A DNA stretch of 64,000 bases from Chrysemys picta bellii (GCF_011386835.1 NC_088796.1:71065468-71129467), one strand, 5' to 3'. Shown: positions 1 through 10,921, counted from the stretch's first letter. The notes: a model not told the origin generated them from the sequence alone. A program made the numbers and translations.

Positions 1-722
1 CAGAATGGGAAGAGACTGTCTAGGAAGGAGTATGGCAGAAAGGGATCTAGGGGTTATAGTGGACCACAAGCTAAATATGAGTCAACAGTGTGATGCTGTT
101 GCAAAAAAAGCAAACATGATTCTGGGATGTATTAACAGGTGTGTTGTGAGCAAGACACGAGAAGTCATTCTTCCGCTCTACTCTGCTCTGGTTAGACCTC
201 AGCTGGAGTATTGTGTCCAGTTCTGGGCACCGCATTTTAAAAAAGATGTGGAGAAATTGGAAAGGGTCCAGAGAAGAGCAACAAGAATGATTAAAGGTCT
301 TGAGAACATGACCTATGAAGGAAGGCTGAAAGAATTGGGTTTGTTTAGTTTGGAAAAGAGAAGACTGAGAGGGGACATGATAGCAGTTTTCAGGTATTTA
401 AAAGGGTGTCACAAGGAGGAGGGAGAAAACTTGTTCACCTTAGCCTCTAAGGATAGAACAAGAAGCAATGGGTTTAAACTGCAGCAAGGGAGGTCTAGGT
501 TGGACATTAGGAAAAAGTTCCTAACTGTCAGGGTGGTTAAACACTGGAATAAATTGCATAGGGAGGTTGTGGAATCTCCATCTCTGGAGATATTTAAGAG
601 TAGGTTAGATAAATGTCTATCAGGGATGGTCTAGACAGTATTTGGTCCTGCCATGCGGGCAGGGGACTGGACTCAATGATTCTCGAGGTCCCTTCCAGTC
701 CTAGAATCTATGAATCTATGAA
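1..722 (+). mobile_element. CR1 LINE, 3' portion
   Basis: The 5' side is cut by the window edge. It holds the end of ORF2, then a short 3' UTR (the 'ggtcccttccagtcctag' type) and the terminal 'aatctatgaatctatgaat' octamer-like repeat that ends CR1 elements in birds and reptiles. Another CR1 3' end with the same closing segment lies at 63736-63965. The orientation and end are clear. Confidence 0.93.
5..634 (+). CDS. CR1 ORF2 C-terminal part (reverse transcriptase tail), partial
   Basis: An open frame of 209 residues with no internal stop. It matches the region of CR1 ORF2 after the catalytic core: a DLGV.VD..L..S.QC block near residues 14-30, the 'LYSALVRPQLEYCVQFW' block near 59-75, 'LERVQRRATRMIKGL' near 85-99, and the terminal 'HWNKLHREVVESPSLEIFKSRLD' region. 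In the intact element this protein makes target-primed cDNA of its own mRNA. The catalytic FADD block lies upstream, outside the window. The clean frame suggests a fairly young copy. The apparent start is only the first Met after the window edge, not the real start. Confidence 0.9.
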   Translation: MGRDCLGRSMAERDLGVIVDHKLNMSQQCDAVAKKANMILGCINRCVVSKTREVILPLYSALVRPQLEYCVQFWAPHFKKDVEKLERVQRRATRMIKGLENMTYEGRLKELGLFSLEKRRLRGDMIAVFRYLKGCHKEEGENLFTLASKDRTRSNGFKLQQGRSRLDIRKKFLTVRVVKHWNKLHREVVESPSLEIFKSRLDKCLSGMV

Positions 723-1247
723 TTTCTTTGTTGCACTGTTTGCATTTTGCACACATGCCTGTCTTACCAACAGGTAGAGGAACTTCATTAAAATATTCCC
801 AAACTGAGTCTCTTTTATGGCCTGCTGCCATTATAGGTTTTCCCTTCTAGTGAGAGAATGGTATGGTAGATCTCAAATCAATGAAGGCTACACTCAGAAA
901 GACCTCAAGACTTCTGGAATATGCGCTCAAACAGTTTCACTTTTGTTTCTACTGCCGGTCCCTGCCGTCTCACATTTATCTCCAGACATCTTCTCCTTGT
1001 CCAGATCTATTCTGGCTCCCAACAATCTTCTATTCATTTAACTTTTTGAAACTTTGCACTTTGAGAGAGGTAAGGGATTGACTCTGTGTACACAAATTCG
1101 CAGAGGGACAATAGGGTTGAGGTCTGTTATTTCTCACCTCTATACATTATTTATTTTAAAACATTTTTGCTGTTAACAAGCATGTTATCTCTGGAGACAC
1201 AAATCCATAGTCTGAGAACTGCAAAACTAAGCATCTCTGATGGTATC
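723..1247. other. no recognisable gene or repeat
   Basis: AT-rich anonymous sequence. Short open frames at 817-1081 overlap one another in two frames and show no domain or codon signal, so they are taken as chance. Confidence 0.6.
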
Positions 1248-1255
1248 TTCTAGAC

Positions 1256-2064
1256 CGGGGTGGGCAAATTTTTTGGCCTGAGGGGTGCAACGGGTTTCAG
1301 AAATTGTATGGAGGGCCGGTTAGGGGAGGCTGTGCCTCCTCAAACAGCCAGGCATGGCCCAGCCCCCGCCCCCTATCCGCCCCCCTGCTTCTCGCCCCTG
1401 TCAGCACCCCCCAGGCCTCCTGCCCCATCCAACCCCACCCTCCCATTCCCTGACCACCCCTGGAATCCACCTGACTGCCCCCTGCTGTCCCATCTATCCC
1501 CTCCTCTCATTCCTGACTGACCCCGGGGACCCCTGCCCCATCCAACAACCCCTTCTCCCTGTCCCCTGATCACCCCCACAACCCCTACTCCTGACTGCCC
1601 CCCACTGCCCCATCCAACCCCCCCTCCTTCCTGCCCCTGCCCCCATTCATCCCCCCCATTCCCTGCCCTCTGACCACCCTACCCCCTATCCACACCCCTC
1701 CACTCCCTGACCACAGCCCTGAACTCTGTGCAACCCCCACCCTGCTCCCTGCCCCCTTATTGCACTGCCTGGAGCACTGGTGGCTGGCGGTGCTTCAGCT
1801 GCGCCACCCGGTTGGAGCCAACCACACCACCACTCAGCACAGAGCACTGGGTCAGGCCGGGCTCTGCAGCTGCGCTGCCCCAGGACCTTGCAGCCCTGCC
1901 TCCCAGAGCATTGCGCCGGTGGCGCAGTGAGCTGAGGCTGTGGGGGAGGGGGGGACAGCAGGGGAGGGGCTGGGGGCTAACCTCCCCAGCCAGGAGCTCA
2001 GGGGCCGGGCAGGAGGGTCCCGCGGGCCGGATGTGGCCCGCAGGCCGTAGCTTGCCCACCTCTG
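1256..2064. mobile_element. non-autonomous hAT element with 8-bp TSD
   Basis: The ends are inverted: the left begins cggggtgggcaaattt and the right reads ...cttgcccacctctg. Both sides carry TTCTAGAC (1248-1255 and 2065-2072), an exact 8-bp TSD, which is the hAT hallmark. The interior is a long C-rich degenerate run (about 1365-1740) of ccctgactgcccc-like units and then GC-rich sequence. There is no transposase. Two hAT units elsewhere share parts of it: the one at 11907-17627 shares 'caaacagccagg' and the closing gggctgggggctaRcctccc, and the one at 34946-35980 shares the C-rich filler. Confidence 0.88.
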
Positions 2065-2561
2065 TTCTAGACTTAACACTGAGTCCCATTGGGTACATAG
2101 AAAGATTAACCTAAATAATCTATAGAGAAGCCCCTGGAACCCCATAAGATTGGGTCCCTAATCCATGAACTATTGGAACTGATTTACAAAACTTTTCTTA
2201 AACATTACATGAATATTATAGAATTAGAATTTATAATCCCTATTTCATGATGATATCTTTGAGCTATAACACTGCTCTACAGCCAAAATGCTTCTGAAAT
2301 AAATGTAGTCAAACTTTACTAATTCTGGGTCACTGAGAACGAAAATGATGCTTAAAATTGTTGATTGGCTCTAGTTTTCAAGATATGCTATTGGGTCAGT
2401 ATATACGACCCTTGACTTGGGAATGGCGGAGGATAAGTGAGTTATAAAGGGAAGGGATCTCAATTTAAACCAGAAATGACTAAAATACATCTTTGACTGG
2501 ATCTATGAATAAATCGATGACTGGGTTTGGACAGTACTTGCTTTTTAGGCAAAACAATGAA

Positions 2562-2642
2562 TGATGCAATCTGGAGCTGGTATTGCGTCATACATGATAT
2601 GAATTGCATCATGTTATTCCTAGAAGTCATGGATGATGCAAT
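2562..2642. repeat. cluster of TGATGCAAT motifs upstream of the transposon gene
   Basis: TGATGCAAT occurs at 2562-2570 and 2634-2642, its inverse ATTGCATCA at 2603-2611, and a variant ATTGCGTCA at 2582-2590. Four copies in both orientations within 81 bp, between the left end and the coding region, could be subterminal transposase-binding repeats. TGATGCAAT also resembles a C/EBP-ATF composite site, so a promoter role is possible. Both readings are inference. Confidence 0.4.
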
Positions 2643-2768
2643 CATAACGAAGCTTACATCACTCTGCTGAACAAATTGCCCTATATCAGCTCTAGTGTGG
2701 TGCTCTCTTATTTGTCAGTGTTTGATTTTGCAAAGGGACACATTTCTGTTTAGCCAAAGTGAGAAGAG

Positions 2769-4458
2769 ATGCCTTGTACTTGTGTGAACAGTGCAGATAA
2801 CTTCTGCTATGTTTGTGGTGAAGTGACTTTTGCATCACAAAAGCGCAGTATAACCACTATGGTTAAGAAAGCCTATCACCTTTATTTTGGCTGCAAAATT
2901 GGAGATCAGGACAAGAGGTGGGCCCCACACATATGCTGCAACACTTGTGCAACAAATCTTCGCCAGTGGTTGAACAGGAAAAAGAAATCCTATGCCTTTT
3001 GCAGTGCCAATGATTTCGAGAGAGCCAACAGATCATACCAGCAATTGTTACTTCTGCATGGTGCCTCCAGTTGGGAAAGGTGTGTCAAAGAAGAAAAAGT
3101 GGACTGTGCATTATTCAAACATTCCATCAGCTATACGCCCAGTAACCCACGGAGAAGGACTGCCGGTTCCTGATGCACCAGAATCATTCTCACTTGAGTC
3201 AGACAAGGAAGAGGATGAAACTTCTGGTCCTGAACTATCAATGTCACAGGACCCACATTTTCTCCCATCCTCCTCCTCTGAACCACACCTCATAACACAA
3301 GGTGAACTGAATGACCTTGTCAGGGATTTGGAACTACCCAAGAGTAAGGCAGAGCTGTTGGGCTCCAGACTACAGCAGTGGAATCTCCTGGCAGGTGATG
3401 TTAGGGTTTCCATGTTCCATGACCGTCAAAAGGATCTTGTCCCATTCTTCTTCATGGAAGGTGATCTTGTAGCCTGCAACAACATCGATGGTGTGATGGC
3501 AGCCCTCAACATCGTTCACGATCCAGATGAGTGGAGACTGTTCATTGACTCATCGAAGACGAGTCTTAAAGTTGTTTTACTGCATAATGGCAATGTTTTG
3601 CCATCAATTCCAGTTGGTCATGCCGTCCATATGAAGGAAACCTATGACAACATGAAACAACTTTTGAGATGCATAAACTATGACCAACATCAGTGGCAGC
3701 TTTGTGGCGATTTTAAAGGTTGTTGCTCTCTTGCTTGGTCTGCAGACTGGATACACAAAGCACTGCTGTTTTCTCTGCAAATGGGATAGTCGTGCAAGAG
3801 ATTCCCACTACATCAAGAAAGATTGGCCACTCCGACAGTCATTGGAACCTGGGAGGAAAAGTGTTCAGCATCCACAACTTGTTGAATCAAGGAAGATTTT
3901 GTTACCACCCTTACACATCAAGCTGGGTCCGATGAAGAACTTTGTCAAGGCCATTGACAAAACACAGGCAGCTTTCAAGTACCTCCATGGAAAATTTCTA
4001 AGGTTAAGTGAAGCAAGATAAAGGAAGGTGTCTTTGTTGGTCGTCAGATTCGTGAACTTCTTCGAGATGATGCATTTGACCATGCACTGCATGGCAAGGA
4101 AAAGACGGCATGGAAAGCCTTCCAGTTAGTGGCAATAAATTTTCTTGGAAACAACAAGGCAGACAACTACAGGTTGTTGGTGGAAAACCTCCTCAAGACA
4201 TACAAAAGCCTTGGTTGCAACATGTCACTAAAGCTACATTTTTTGCACTCTCATCTAGATTTTTTTCCACCGAATTGCGGAGCAGTGAGCGACGAGCATG
4301 GCGAGCAATTTCACCCGGACATTGCAACAATGGAGAAACGCTATCAGGGCAAATGAAGCCCATCAATGCTTGCAGACTATTGCTGGACAGTGACAAGAGA
4401 TGCTCCAGTTAATGAATACAAGAGACAAGCCAAGAAGTGCCGAATAGACACTGAATAG
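2769..4458 (+). pseudogene. cysteine-rich transposase-like gene, frameshifted
   Basis: The coding signal runs through three frames. The first begins MPCTCVNSADNFCYVCGE and has a Cys-rich N-terminal module (CxC, CxxC, then CCxxC around residues 3-60). A shift near 2990 moves to the frame that stops at 3789. A shift near 3715 moves to a block with LLLGLQTGYTKHCCFLCKWDS. A one-base change near 4014 then leads to the C-terminal block SDEHGEQFHPDI, with an in-frame TGA at 4354-4356 before a final TAG at 4456. The full product would be about 560 residues. I have seen this protein type as an unnamed multi-copy family in animal genomes, which fits a transposase; acidic residues near the C-terminal motif could belong to an RNase-H-like core. 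It sits alone inside the CACTG-ended element. Confidence 0.7.
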
Positions 4459-5080
4459 GACTAAACTATGTACAGAATAGTTTTTTGCCTTTTGTTTTAT
4501 AATAAATTTTATTTATATAATCCTTTTGCTGATTTTTAAAGTGTTACATAAACAGGACAGGTGAAATATTATCATGTAAAGCAACCATAAACATATGAAA
4601 AGACCTAGGTTTACAATTTATGATTAAAACTCTACTATCTACACAATATACATAGACATAAAATGTAAAAACTTAAATATCTTAGAAACAGTAGCTAATC
4701 AGTTGTTTTAATTGTCATATTTGAATTCAGCACATCAAAATACATAATAAATAGCACATTTTATCTCTGAAGCAGACAACTTCTAAAAAATTGTAGACCA
4801 GTGTAATGTATCTTAATTGAAACCATCTTTAGATAGGTTTTTTCCTCAAAAAGCATTTTGTCAAAAAATCTGATTTAAATAAAAAAATCTGATTAATTTT
4901 TTTTTAAATCATTGTTTTTTATCCACCCTGTCTTCTGCTTCAGTCCTCAATGACGTCTCCTGGCAAGTTTTTCAGATTTATATCTTTTAGGATTCTTGAG
5001 TAAAATAACTTGCCCCTTATTCTCTCCTCATTTGCCTTACACCATTAGAACTCCAGTGAAGTCAGTGGCATTAGTGCTTG

Positions 5081-5575
5081 TCTGTACTGTGCCGCAGTGA
5101 GGACTATGGAGTGTAAATTGCAGAGTGTACCAAAATGTTGCAATCTAACTGCCCTGTGTGGGTGGTGCCGCTGTGAACTAAAAGGTACCACCCACACTGG
5201 GCAGTTTGCCACTTTTCCCAGCTCCTCTATCACATTAATATAGTCCTCTTTCAAAGATAACTACATCTCTACCCCAATATAACGCGACCCGATATAACGT
5301 GAATTTGGATATAATGCAGTAAAGCAGTGCTCCAGTGAGGCGGGGCTGTGCACACCGATGGATCAAAGCAAGTTTGATATAACGCGGTTTCACCTATAAC
5401 ACGGTAAGATTTTTTGGCTCCCGGGGACAGCGTTGTATCGAGGTAGAGGTGTATGTTAAATGAGCAAAGTACCTTTTAGTTCGCGCCAACAGCATCCACA
5501 CAGGGCAGTTAGATTGCACCATTTTGGTGCGCTCTGCAACACTCAGTCCCACATGGCAGTGCAATGTGGACATAG
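5081..5575. mobile_element. fold-back MITE with long inverted arms, interrupted
   Basis: The arms at about 5081-5187 and 5469-5575 are inverted copies of each other. Both contain tgcaatctaactgccctgtg and 'gaactaaaaggtac' on one strand or the other. The central part is broken by a second MITE (5264-5451) and a short AT-rich spacer. No coding capacity. The outer termini are only approximate and I could not see a clean TSD. Confidence 0.6.
5264..5451. mobile_element. 188-bp MITE, TA-flanked (Tc1/mariner-type)
   Basis: Inverted ends: the left reads catctctaccccaatataacg and the right, inverted, reads cacctctacctcgatacaac. TA is present on both sides (5262-5263, 5452-5453). The interior repeats the word GATATAACGCG and variants. 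A second copy of identical length is at 52783-52970. It is inserted in the spacer of the fold-back element around it. Confidence 0.75.
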
Positions 5576-6462
5576 CCTTATTTTTGTTTTACATTGTTAT
5601 AGATAACAGGAGAATCAGGTACAAAGTTCTACAGAGATGCAATCCATGCTCTATTATTTAAAAAGGCAATAGCAGTAGACTACTGGAGCTCTGTGGATGA
5701 TGAATCTGGGCAAATAAAGTCTGCTTGGATATTTTTGTTTTCATTAGAAAACATTTGCCATTTTTTCTAGCTAGACTAAGGTTGTTTTTTTTTAAATCAA
5801 AGATTTTTATGGACTTTTGAACCAGGTTTTCAAAGAGATCTATCTGCATCTTTAGGGATCTAAGTGACTAGTGGGATTTTCAAAAGTGCTTAGGCTTCTA
5901 GCTCCCAAACCAGTGGGGATTAGCTATGTAGGTGCCTATTGAGATTTTCAAAGCATTTATCTGCATGCATTGTTAGGCCTAAATACCTTTGAAAATCTGG
6001 CCTTTTGTTAACAGCCACCTGTCACATCTTGATACAGTATTAAATATAAGATTGCAATCTGTCTGAGGATTTTTCTGTCTTGATCTGAGAAAGTTTGAAA
6101 ATCCTGGTTTCTATTTTCAGTCTTTTAATTATTCTCTTTATATTCAGGAAGGGATTTGCTGCAGTAAGGACACTAAAGTATTTTGGTGTATTTTATAGCT
6201 CCAAGTTTTTGGCTACATGCAGTGTGGAAAAGATGAATAACAAATTTTGTCTAAGAGGCAGGAAGTCCCTATCTTATAGGGGGACAACAGTTGCTGAAGT
6301 TTTGACTCTGGGATGGTAGAAAGATGGCACTGAAAGCTGACTGCAAGACTTCATAATCCGATCCAAAAATCTACAGAGATGCAATCTTAACTCTTGGACC
6401 CAGCAATTTTGACAAGAAATCACCCTTTTTAATAGTATTAGCTCTTTGAGGTAGGGATTATG
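5576..6462. other. no gene; one palindromic-repeat remnant
   Basis: Mostly anonymous. At about 5842-6003 there is a decayed repeat whose halves read 'gattttcaaaagtgcttagg' and 'cctaaatacctttgaaaatc', typical of an old palindromic reptile repeat. Related scraps occur near 21360-21405 and 57355-57420. Confidence 0.5.
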
Positions 6463-6473
6463 ACTCCTTTTGT

Positions 6474-6584
6474 CAAGTATCAGGGGGTAGCTGTGTTAAT
6501 CTGTATCCACAAAAACAACAAGGAGTCCGGTGGCACCTTGAAGACTAACAGATTTATTTGGGCATAAGCTTTCGTGGGTAAAAA
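6474..6584 (+). mobile_element. turtle tRNA-related SINE with 11-bp TSD
   Basis: Contains gtagctgtgttaatctgtat (the promoter-like head) and ggtggcaccttgaagactaa. It is flanked by ACTCCTTTTGT on both sides (6463-6473, 6585-6595), an exact 11-bp TSD as left by LINE-driven insertion. Truncated after the 'gcataagctttcgtgggta' segment. Confidence 0.85.
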
Positions 6585-6964
6585 ACTCCTTTTGTGTTTG
6601 TACACTACAGCATCTAGCTCCTTGTCAGCATTGCTGTAAACCAACAATAATACTGATCTAGAAAATTACCTTTTCTGCATTTTCACCTTTGGCTTGTTTC
6701 TATTTAGTTTGTAAAAGCTGCAGTTTTCAGCTGCAATGTGTAGCCTTGATTTACAGAGGCATAAAGATTTCATGGCAAAGTACTCGAAGCAGAAAAGGAT
6801 TTATGTTTCAAAAAACAACCAAACAGCCTGGTAAGCAAATAGTCCATGTACTGCTTATATTATGGTATTCAAGAATTATTAGATTTGTGAGATATTTTGA
6901 CCTACATTCCAGAACAATACTCTCCTGCTTCAATTTACAAATGTATATATCACAGCTGTATGCA

Positions 6965-7090
6965 GTGTGTTGTTGTAGCCTTGTTGGTCCCAGGGTATTA
7001 GAGAGACAAGGACCAACATTTTGGACCAAATTCTGTTGATGAGAGAGACAAGGTTTTGAGCTGGTCCAATAAAAGATGATATCTCCCTCC
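6965..7090 (+). mobile_element. SINE-like repeat (GTTGTAGCCTTGTTGGTCCC type)
   Basis: Starts with a tRNA-like head (gttgtagccttgttggtccc) and carries 'gagagagacaaggttttgag' followed by 'ggtccaataaaagatgatat'. A related repeat, in two opposed pieces, occurs at 58540-58770. Part of the head is echoed in inverted form (tagagagacaaggaccaac), suggesting a rearranged copy. Confidence 0.6.
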
Positions 7091-7363
7091 CATTGTCTTT
7101 TTATTTTACAGCTGACATTTTGTTAACATAACTTGAAGCTCTTCTATTACCAGATTGAATTTATGATAAGTATAGGGTCAAACTGGCCAGCTGTAGTTAA
7201 ACATACATATTGTATTTAAATAGAAAATTTGGCCAACTGATTCTTGTTTGCTTGTTGTGCAGTGACTTGTGCAAATTGAATGCCAAGAGGTTGTAAACTG
7301 TTACCACTCTGACTTGGTAGCATTTTATAATCACTATGCACTGGTGTAATTAACTGTAGAAAG

Positions 7364-7577
7364 GTTTCAGAGTAGCAGCCGTGTTAGTCTGTATCCGCAA
7401 AAAGAACAGGAGTACTTGTGGCACCTTAGAGACTAACAAATTTATTAGAGCATAAGCTTTCGTGGACTACAGCCCACTTCTTCGGATGCATCCGAAGAAG
7501 TGGGCTGTAGTCCACGAAAGCTTATGCTCTAATAAATTTGTTAGTCTCTAAGGTGCCACAAGTACTCCTGTTCTTTT
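7364..7577 (+). mobile_element. fold-back turtle SINE: perfect 178-bp palindrome in one TSD
   Basis: A 36-nt head (7364-7399, with gcagccgtgttagtctgtat) is followed by two 89-bp arms that are exact reverse complements with no spacer (7400-7488, 7489-7577; centre ttcggatg|catccgaa). The whole unit is flanked by AACTGTAGAAAG at 7352-7363 and 7578-7589, an exact 12-bp TSD, so head plus both arms behaved as one insertion. The inverted arm stops exactly where the head would begin. Same architecture as 23635-23784. Confidence 0.93.
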
Positions 7578-7578
7578 A

Positions 7579-7688
7579 ACTGTAGAAAGAGCAGCGCTAT
7601 GGTAAATCAGGCCTATCAGGTTCATTTGCAGTATCTTCTGTACAAATATGCCTTTATAATACTCCAGTGACTTTTTGTAGCTGGGCTG
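7579..7688 (+). repeat. dispersed repeat, copy 1 (inverted partner at 10321-10431)
   Basis: Contains ggcctatcaggttcatttgc and 'cagtgactttttgtagctgg'. The reverse complement of 10321-10431 aligns along about 110 bp with roughly 85-90% agreement by eye. The fold-back SINE is inserted at its left edge. No coding capacity; family not recognised. Confidence 0.6.
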
Positions 7689-9591
7689 ACCCTATTAGCC
7701 AAGGACAGGGTGGTGTTGGTTTTTAATATCCTAACCTGGTAAAGAGGAGTCAAAAATATACATTAGAAATACATTTTAATTTTAAACTCAAGGAATAGTG
7801 GGTACACGTGAACCTAATGAATTTTGAACATGGGCGAGAGTGGGGCAAGCTTCCACACTGCTCTACCTAATTCTATATTTTCCAGTATGAAATGCAGGGG
7901 AGTTTTAATAGAGTGCTCTGGGCTATCCTGACTTTACCCTGCATCTCACTGGAATGTAGGGGTTTGATTCTGAGTTGCAGGTGCAGAGTGAACACTGCAG
8001 CTCCATGGGTAATTTAGGTGTAACTTAGTGACACCATACTGATTTTATGCCAGAAGTGCACCCCAGTGAATTCAGGGGTGTTGGAGTAATGGGAATAGCC
8101 AAAGGTATGGACTTTGCATCCACACTGCCATTCCCCTCTGTCCAATGATCCCTTGTCTGTGTAGCAGTTGGTCAGAGGACTACTGTAATTCCTGTCACTG
8201 CTTCAAGGCAATTTGGAGAGCAGCAGAAGGGTAAAAAGGATCTCAGTGGGGTGTCTGTGAAGGTGAGAACAGTCCGTTCCTAAAGCAAATGCAGAATGAA
8301 TCTGCACAGGGAAAATGTCTCTGCAAAAGCTGTCATTGTTATGCCACAGCAAAGCCCCTTCCCCCATAAATCTCTGATGTGGTACAATGCTGGAGTGTTA
8401 GCCTGCGAAGTGACCCTTCATCAGTCCTGACTAGCACTGGTTGAATGCTGAGGGGCCCAACCCAGCCAGTAATCTTCTTGGCAGCTTTGCCACTTTTCCC
8501 AGCTCCTCAGTGGCTTTCACATGCAGCCCATGTAAATGTGTTTGCATGAGGCTAATACTTCATATTACACAAAGGCAAACAGATGGCAATTTCCACGGTC
8601 TATATGCCCGGCAATAATCTCGTAGGGGAGGTAGTAGCAGGAGAAACCCCTGTCTCAGCAGGGAGGTAGAGGTGGAGTGTAGCACTTCTCTGTTATTGAG
8701 TGGTAGTCCCTGTTCACTAGCTTTACAAGTCAGACTGGAGCAGCCTCATGTAGCTATGCAGATAAGAAACAAATGGGAGGGAAAGGAGAATCCGCCCCTG
8801 AAAGTGGAATTAGTTTGGAGAATGGCACAGTGGATTTCCACGTTTAAGGGTGTCATTGAGAAACCATATAAGTAAAAGTTAGAAAACTGCAAACTCAATC
8901 TGGAGGGAATTAGCATAAATAAACCCCCATTTTGTTGCAGGAGTAAGGGAGTTAAAGACCACCCTTGCGCCCTCCCAGTTGGAGAGGCAAGTCCCATTGG
9001 ATCAGTGGCGGTGGGGTAAGATGGGAGCAGAGCTTGGCTGGTGGCGGGAGACTCGTGTGTAGCAGTGTGCGCTTCCCCAGCACATCTGAAGGCACTGCCA
9101 ATTGTTCTGGCAGTGGACACTGGTGAACAGCCTGTCTTCCACACATACAGTGTGGGCAGTGGCTCAAAGCCACAATTTGGCCCAAATTCTCTTTTTTTTT
9201 TTTTAAAGGAGAGGCAGCATCTTTCCCATTCATTTCAACAATACTACTTTATTCAATGGATTTAATATCTATTTTGCAGTTAACTAGGCCACTGCATAAT
9301 CCTATGGTTCCCGCAGAGAGAAATGGGGAGTGGGTATATTACCATTTAGAAGTCTTACCTCAGGCTACATGACCTTTCAACCGTGACTCAATACTTACTC
9401 CTCAGAATGAAGTAGCCCTATACAATCATTAGCATCTTATAATATTCTACCATATCTGTCTGCCTGTGGATTTTTCTTTTAAATCAAAGCATATAGTTGA
9501 AGAGTGGGACAAAATTTAGAAGGAGCAAAGGGCAATGATCCAAAAATCCCACACCCAGAGATAGCACAATGGTCATGAGCAGTAAAGCTAA
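7689..9591. other. no recognisable gene
   Basis: Mixed-composition unique sequence. Small frames at 8672-8875 (+), 8746-9144 (-), 8952-9233 (-) and 9041-9265 (+) overlap each other on both strands and have no recognisable domain, so none is called. Confidence 0.55.
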
Positions 9592-9670
9592 TATCAGAGG
9601 GGTAGCCGTGTTAGTCTGGATCTGTAAAAAGCAACAGAGAGTCCTGTGGCACCTTATAGACTAACAGATA
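9592..9670 (+). mobile_element. turtle SINE fragment
   Basis: Matches the head and body of the same SINE family: ggtagccgtgttagtctgga, then 'gtcctgtggcaccttataga'. Truncated after 'ctaacagata'. Confidence 0.75.
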
Positions 9671-10320
9671 GAAGAGGGTGATCAGGCATCCATGGAAACA
9701 AGAGCAGCTGAGAGAAAAACATTCACAATGGGCCCTACTGCTTCCAAGTGTACCCAGTGTCTACAGTCACCAGTTATGAATGGTGATGCAAAACAGATCC
9801 AACCCAGTACGGGTAGCAACAGAGGAGATAAAGCTAAGCTAGGTCTGAAATTTCAGTGTTTGGACAGGCCTGATTAATTAGCAAATGTTGTTTACTGTGC
9901 ACGACACTTAAATACAAGATTTCTCTTTCCTCTCCGTTTCCCTCTCTCTCCATCTTCTTCTCTTGTACGATCCTCTTTCTTTCTGTCATCTGGAAGGAAG
10001 TGGGGTAAGTGGTTAGTGCAGGCAATATATCATAGCAACATTATAGTAGTCAGAGAAATTGAAAAGGATGAATGATTTCATTTGAAAAGTGATCATGTAT
10101 ATTTTGATATCACAGCCCTTGTACATAAACTTAATTTTGTAAAGTAACTTATTTATCATGTCCATAGTTTTGTAGTTTGGTTGCATGTTTGCAACCAATT
10201 AATATTTGTACCTATAAAAGACTCCCTTGCTAAGGCAGTCAGGGTGCTGTATAATAATTCATCAAAAACAAATAAAATGGGTGTGTGTGTGGGGGGGGAC
10301 TTCACTGTGGCATAAATCCC

Positions 10321-10431
10321 AGCCTAGCTACAAAAAGTCACTGTGGGGTTGATAAAGGTGCATTTGTACAGATGATACTGCAAATGAACCTGATAGGCCT
10401 GATTTGCCAGAGCTCTGCTCTTTCTACAGTG
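10321..10431 (-). repeat. dispersed repeat, copy 2 (inverse of 7579-7688)
   Basis: Reads as the reverse complement of copy 1, e.g. aacctgataggcctgatttg and 'agctacaaaaagtcactgtg'. A short (gt)n/(g)n tract precedes it at 10283-10299. The sequence from 9671 to 10320 holds nothing recognisable. Confidence 0.6.
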
Positions 10432-10796
10432 AAGAACACCAGTGCAGAGTAGAATGATTCTGACTGGAGTTTAGCCCTCTGGCCCTGGCTTCTTTCTCCC
10501 TTGGAAAAGGGAGTGTTGAGGCAGGCAATCTGTTACTGCTGTCCTCCAGAGAGCTCCTCCTGATGGGCTGAAAGAGAGGGGAGCCCTGCTTCACCCTACA
10601 GTACAGGGTTCCTGATCCCAGGTCATTAAAGGAAGAATGTCCTGGCATTTTTCTGACACCCCTCAATCCCAGTCCTAATTCCCCAGGACTACTTCCTTTC
10701 TTCCTCTGCTAGGTCATTTTCTAGGCCTTTGTTCAATCCAACTCCTTGCCCTCCCCTCTACCCTTAAAAGGGCAGTATACCCTGTTACACTATAAC

Positions 10797-10921
10797 TAGT
10801 GGGACCAGATGTCCTGATTTTATAGGGACAGTCCAGATTTTTGGGTCTTTTTCTTATATAGGCTCCTATTACCCACTCACCCCCTATTCCGATTTTTCAC
10901 ATTTGCTGACTGGTCACCCTA
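10797..10921. mobile_element. 125-bp hAT-type MITE with 8-bp TSD
   Basis: Ends tagtgggaccagatgt and ...tgctgactggtcacccta are inverted; the TSD ACTATAAC is exact at 10789-10796 and 10922-10929. The inside reads 'cctgattttatagggacagtc'-like words. Relatives are at 47838-47959, 51176-51692 and, with diverged ends, 34946-35980. Confidence 0.88.

Larger units (their letters stand above)
2270..4803 (+). mobile_element. DNA transposon with CACTG ends (CACTA/EnSpm-like)
   Basis: The left end is CACTGCTCTACA (2270-2281). The right end is tgtagaccagtg (4792-4803), whose reverse complement is CACTGGTCTACA, matching at 11 of 12. Further inside, similarity continues (left gcttctgaaataaatgt; right inverted gcttcagagataaaatgt), so the inverted repeat is roughly 40 bp and imperfect. 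TAA flanks both ends (2267-2269, 4804-4806). CACTR ends with 2-3-bp TSDs are known for the CACTA/EnSpm (CMC) superfamily; assigning this element to it is inference. It encloses the broken gene at 2769-4458. Confidence 0.65.

Noticed and set aside
817..1081. Two overlapping plus-strand frames (74 and 72 aa)
   Set aside because: They overlap in two phases with no domain, splice or codon signal.
1260..2145. Proline- and glycine-rich frames on both strands
   Set aside because: By-products of the C-rich filler and body of the hAT element at 1256-2064.
8672..9265. Four frames of 67-132 aa on both strands
   Set aside because: Overlapping and mutually exclusive; no recognised motif.
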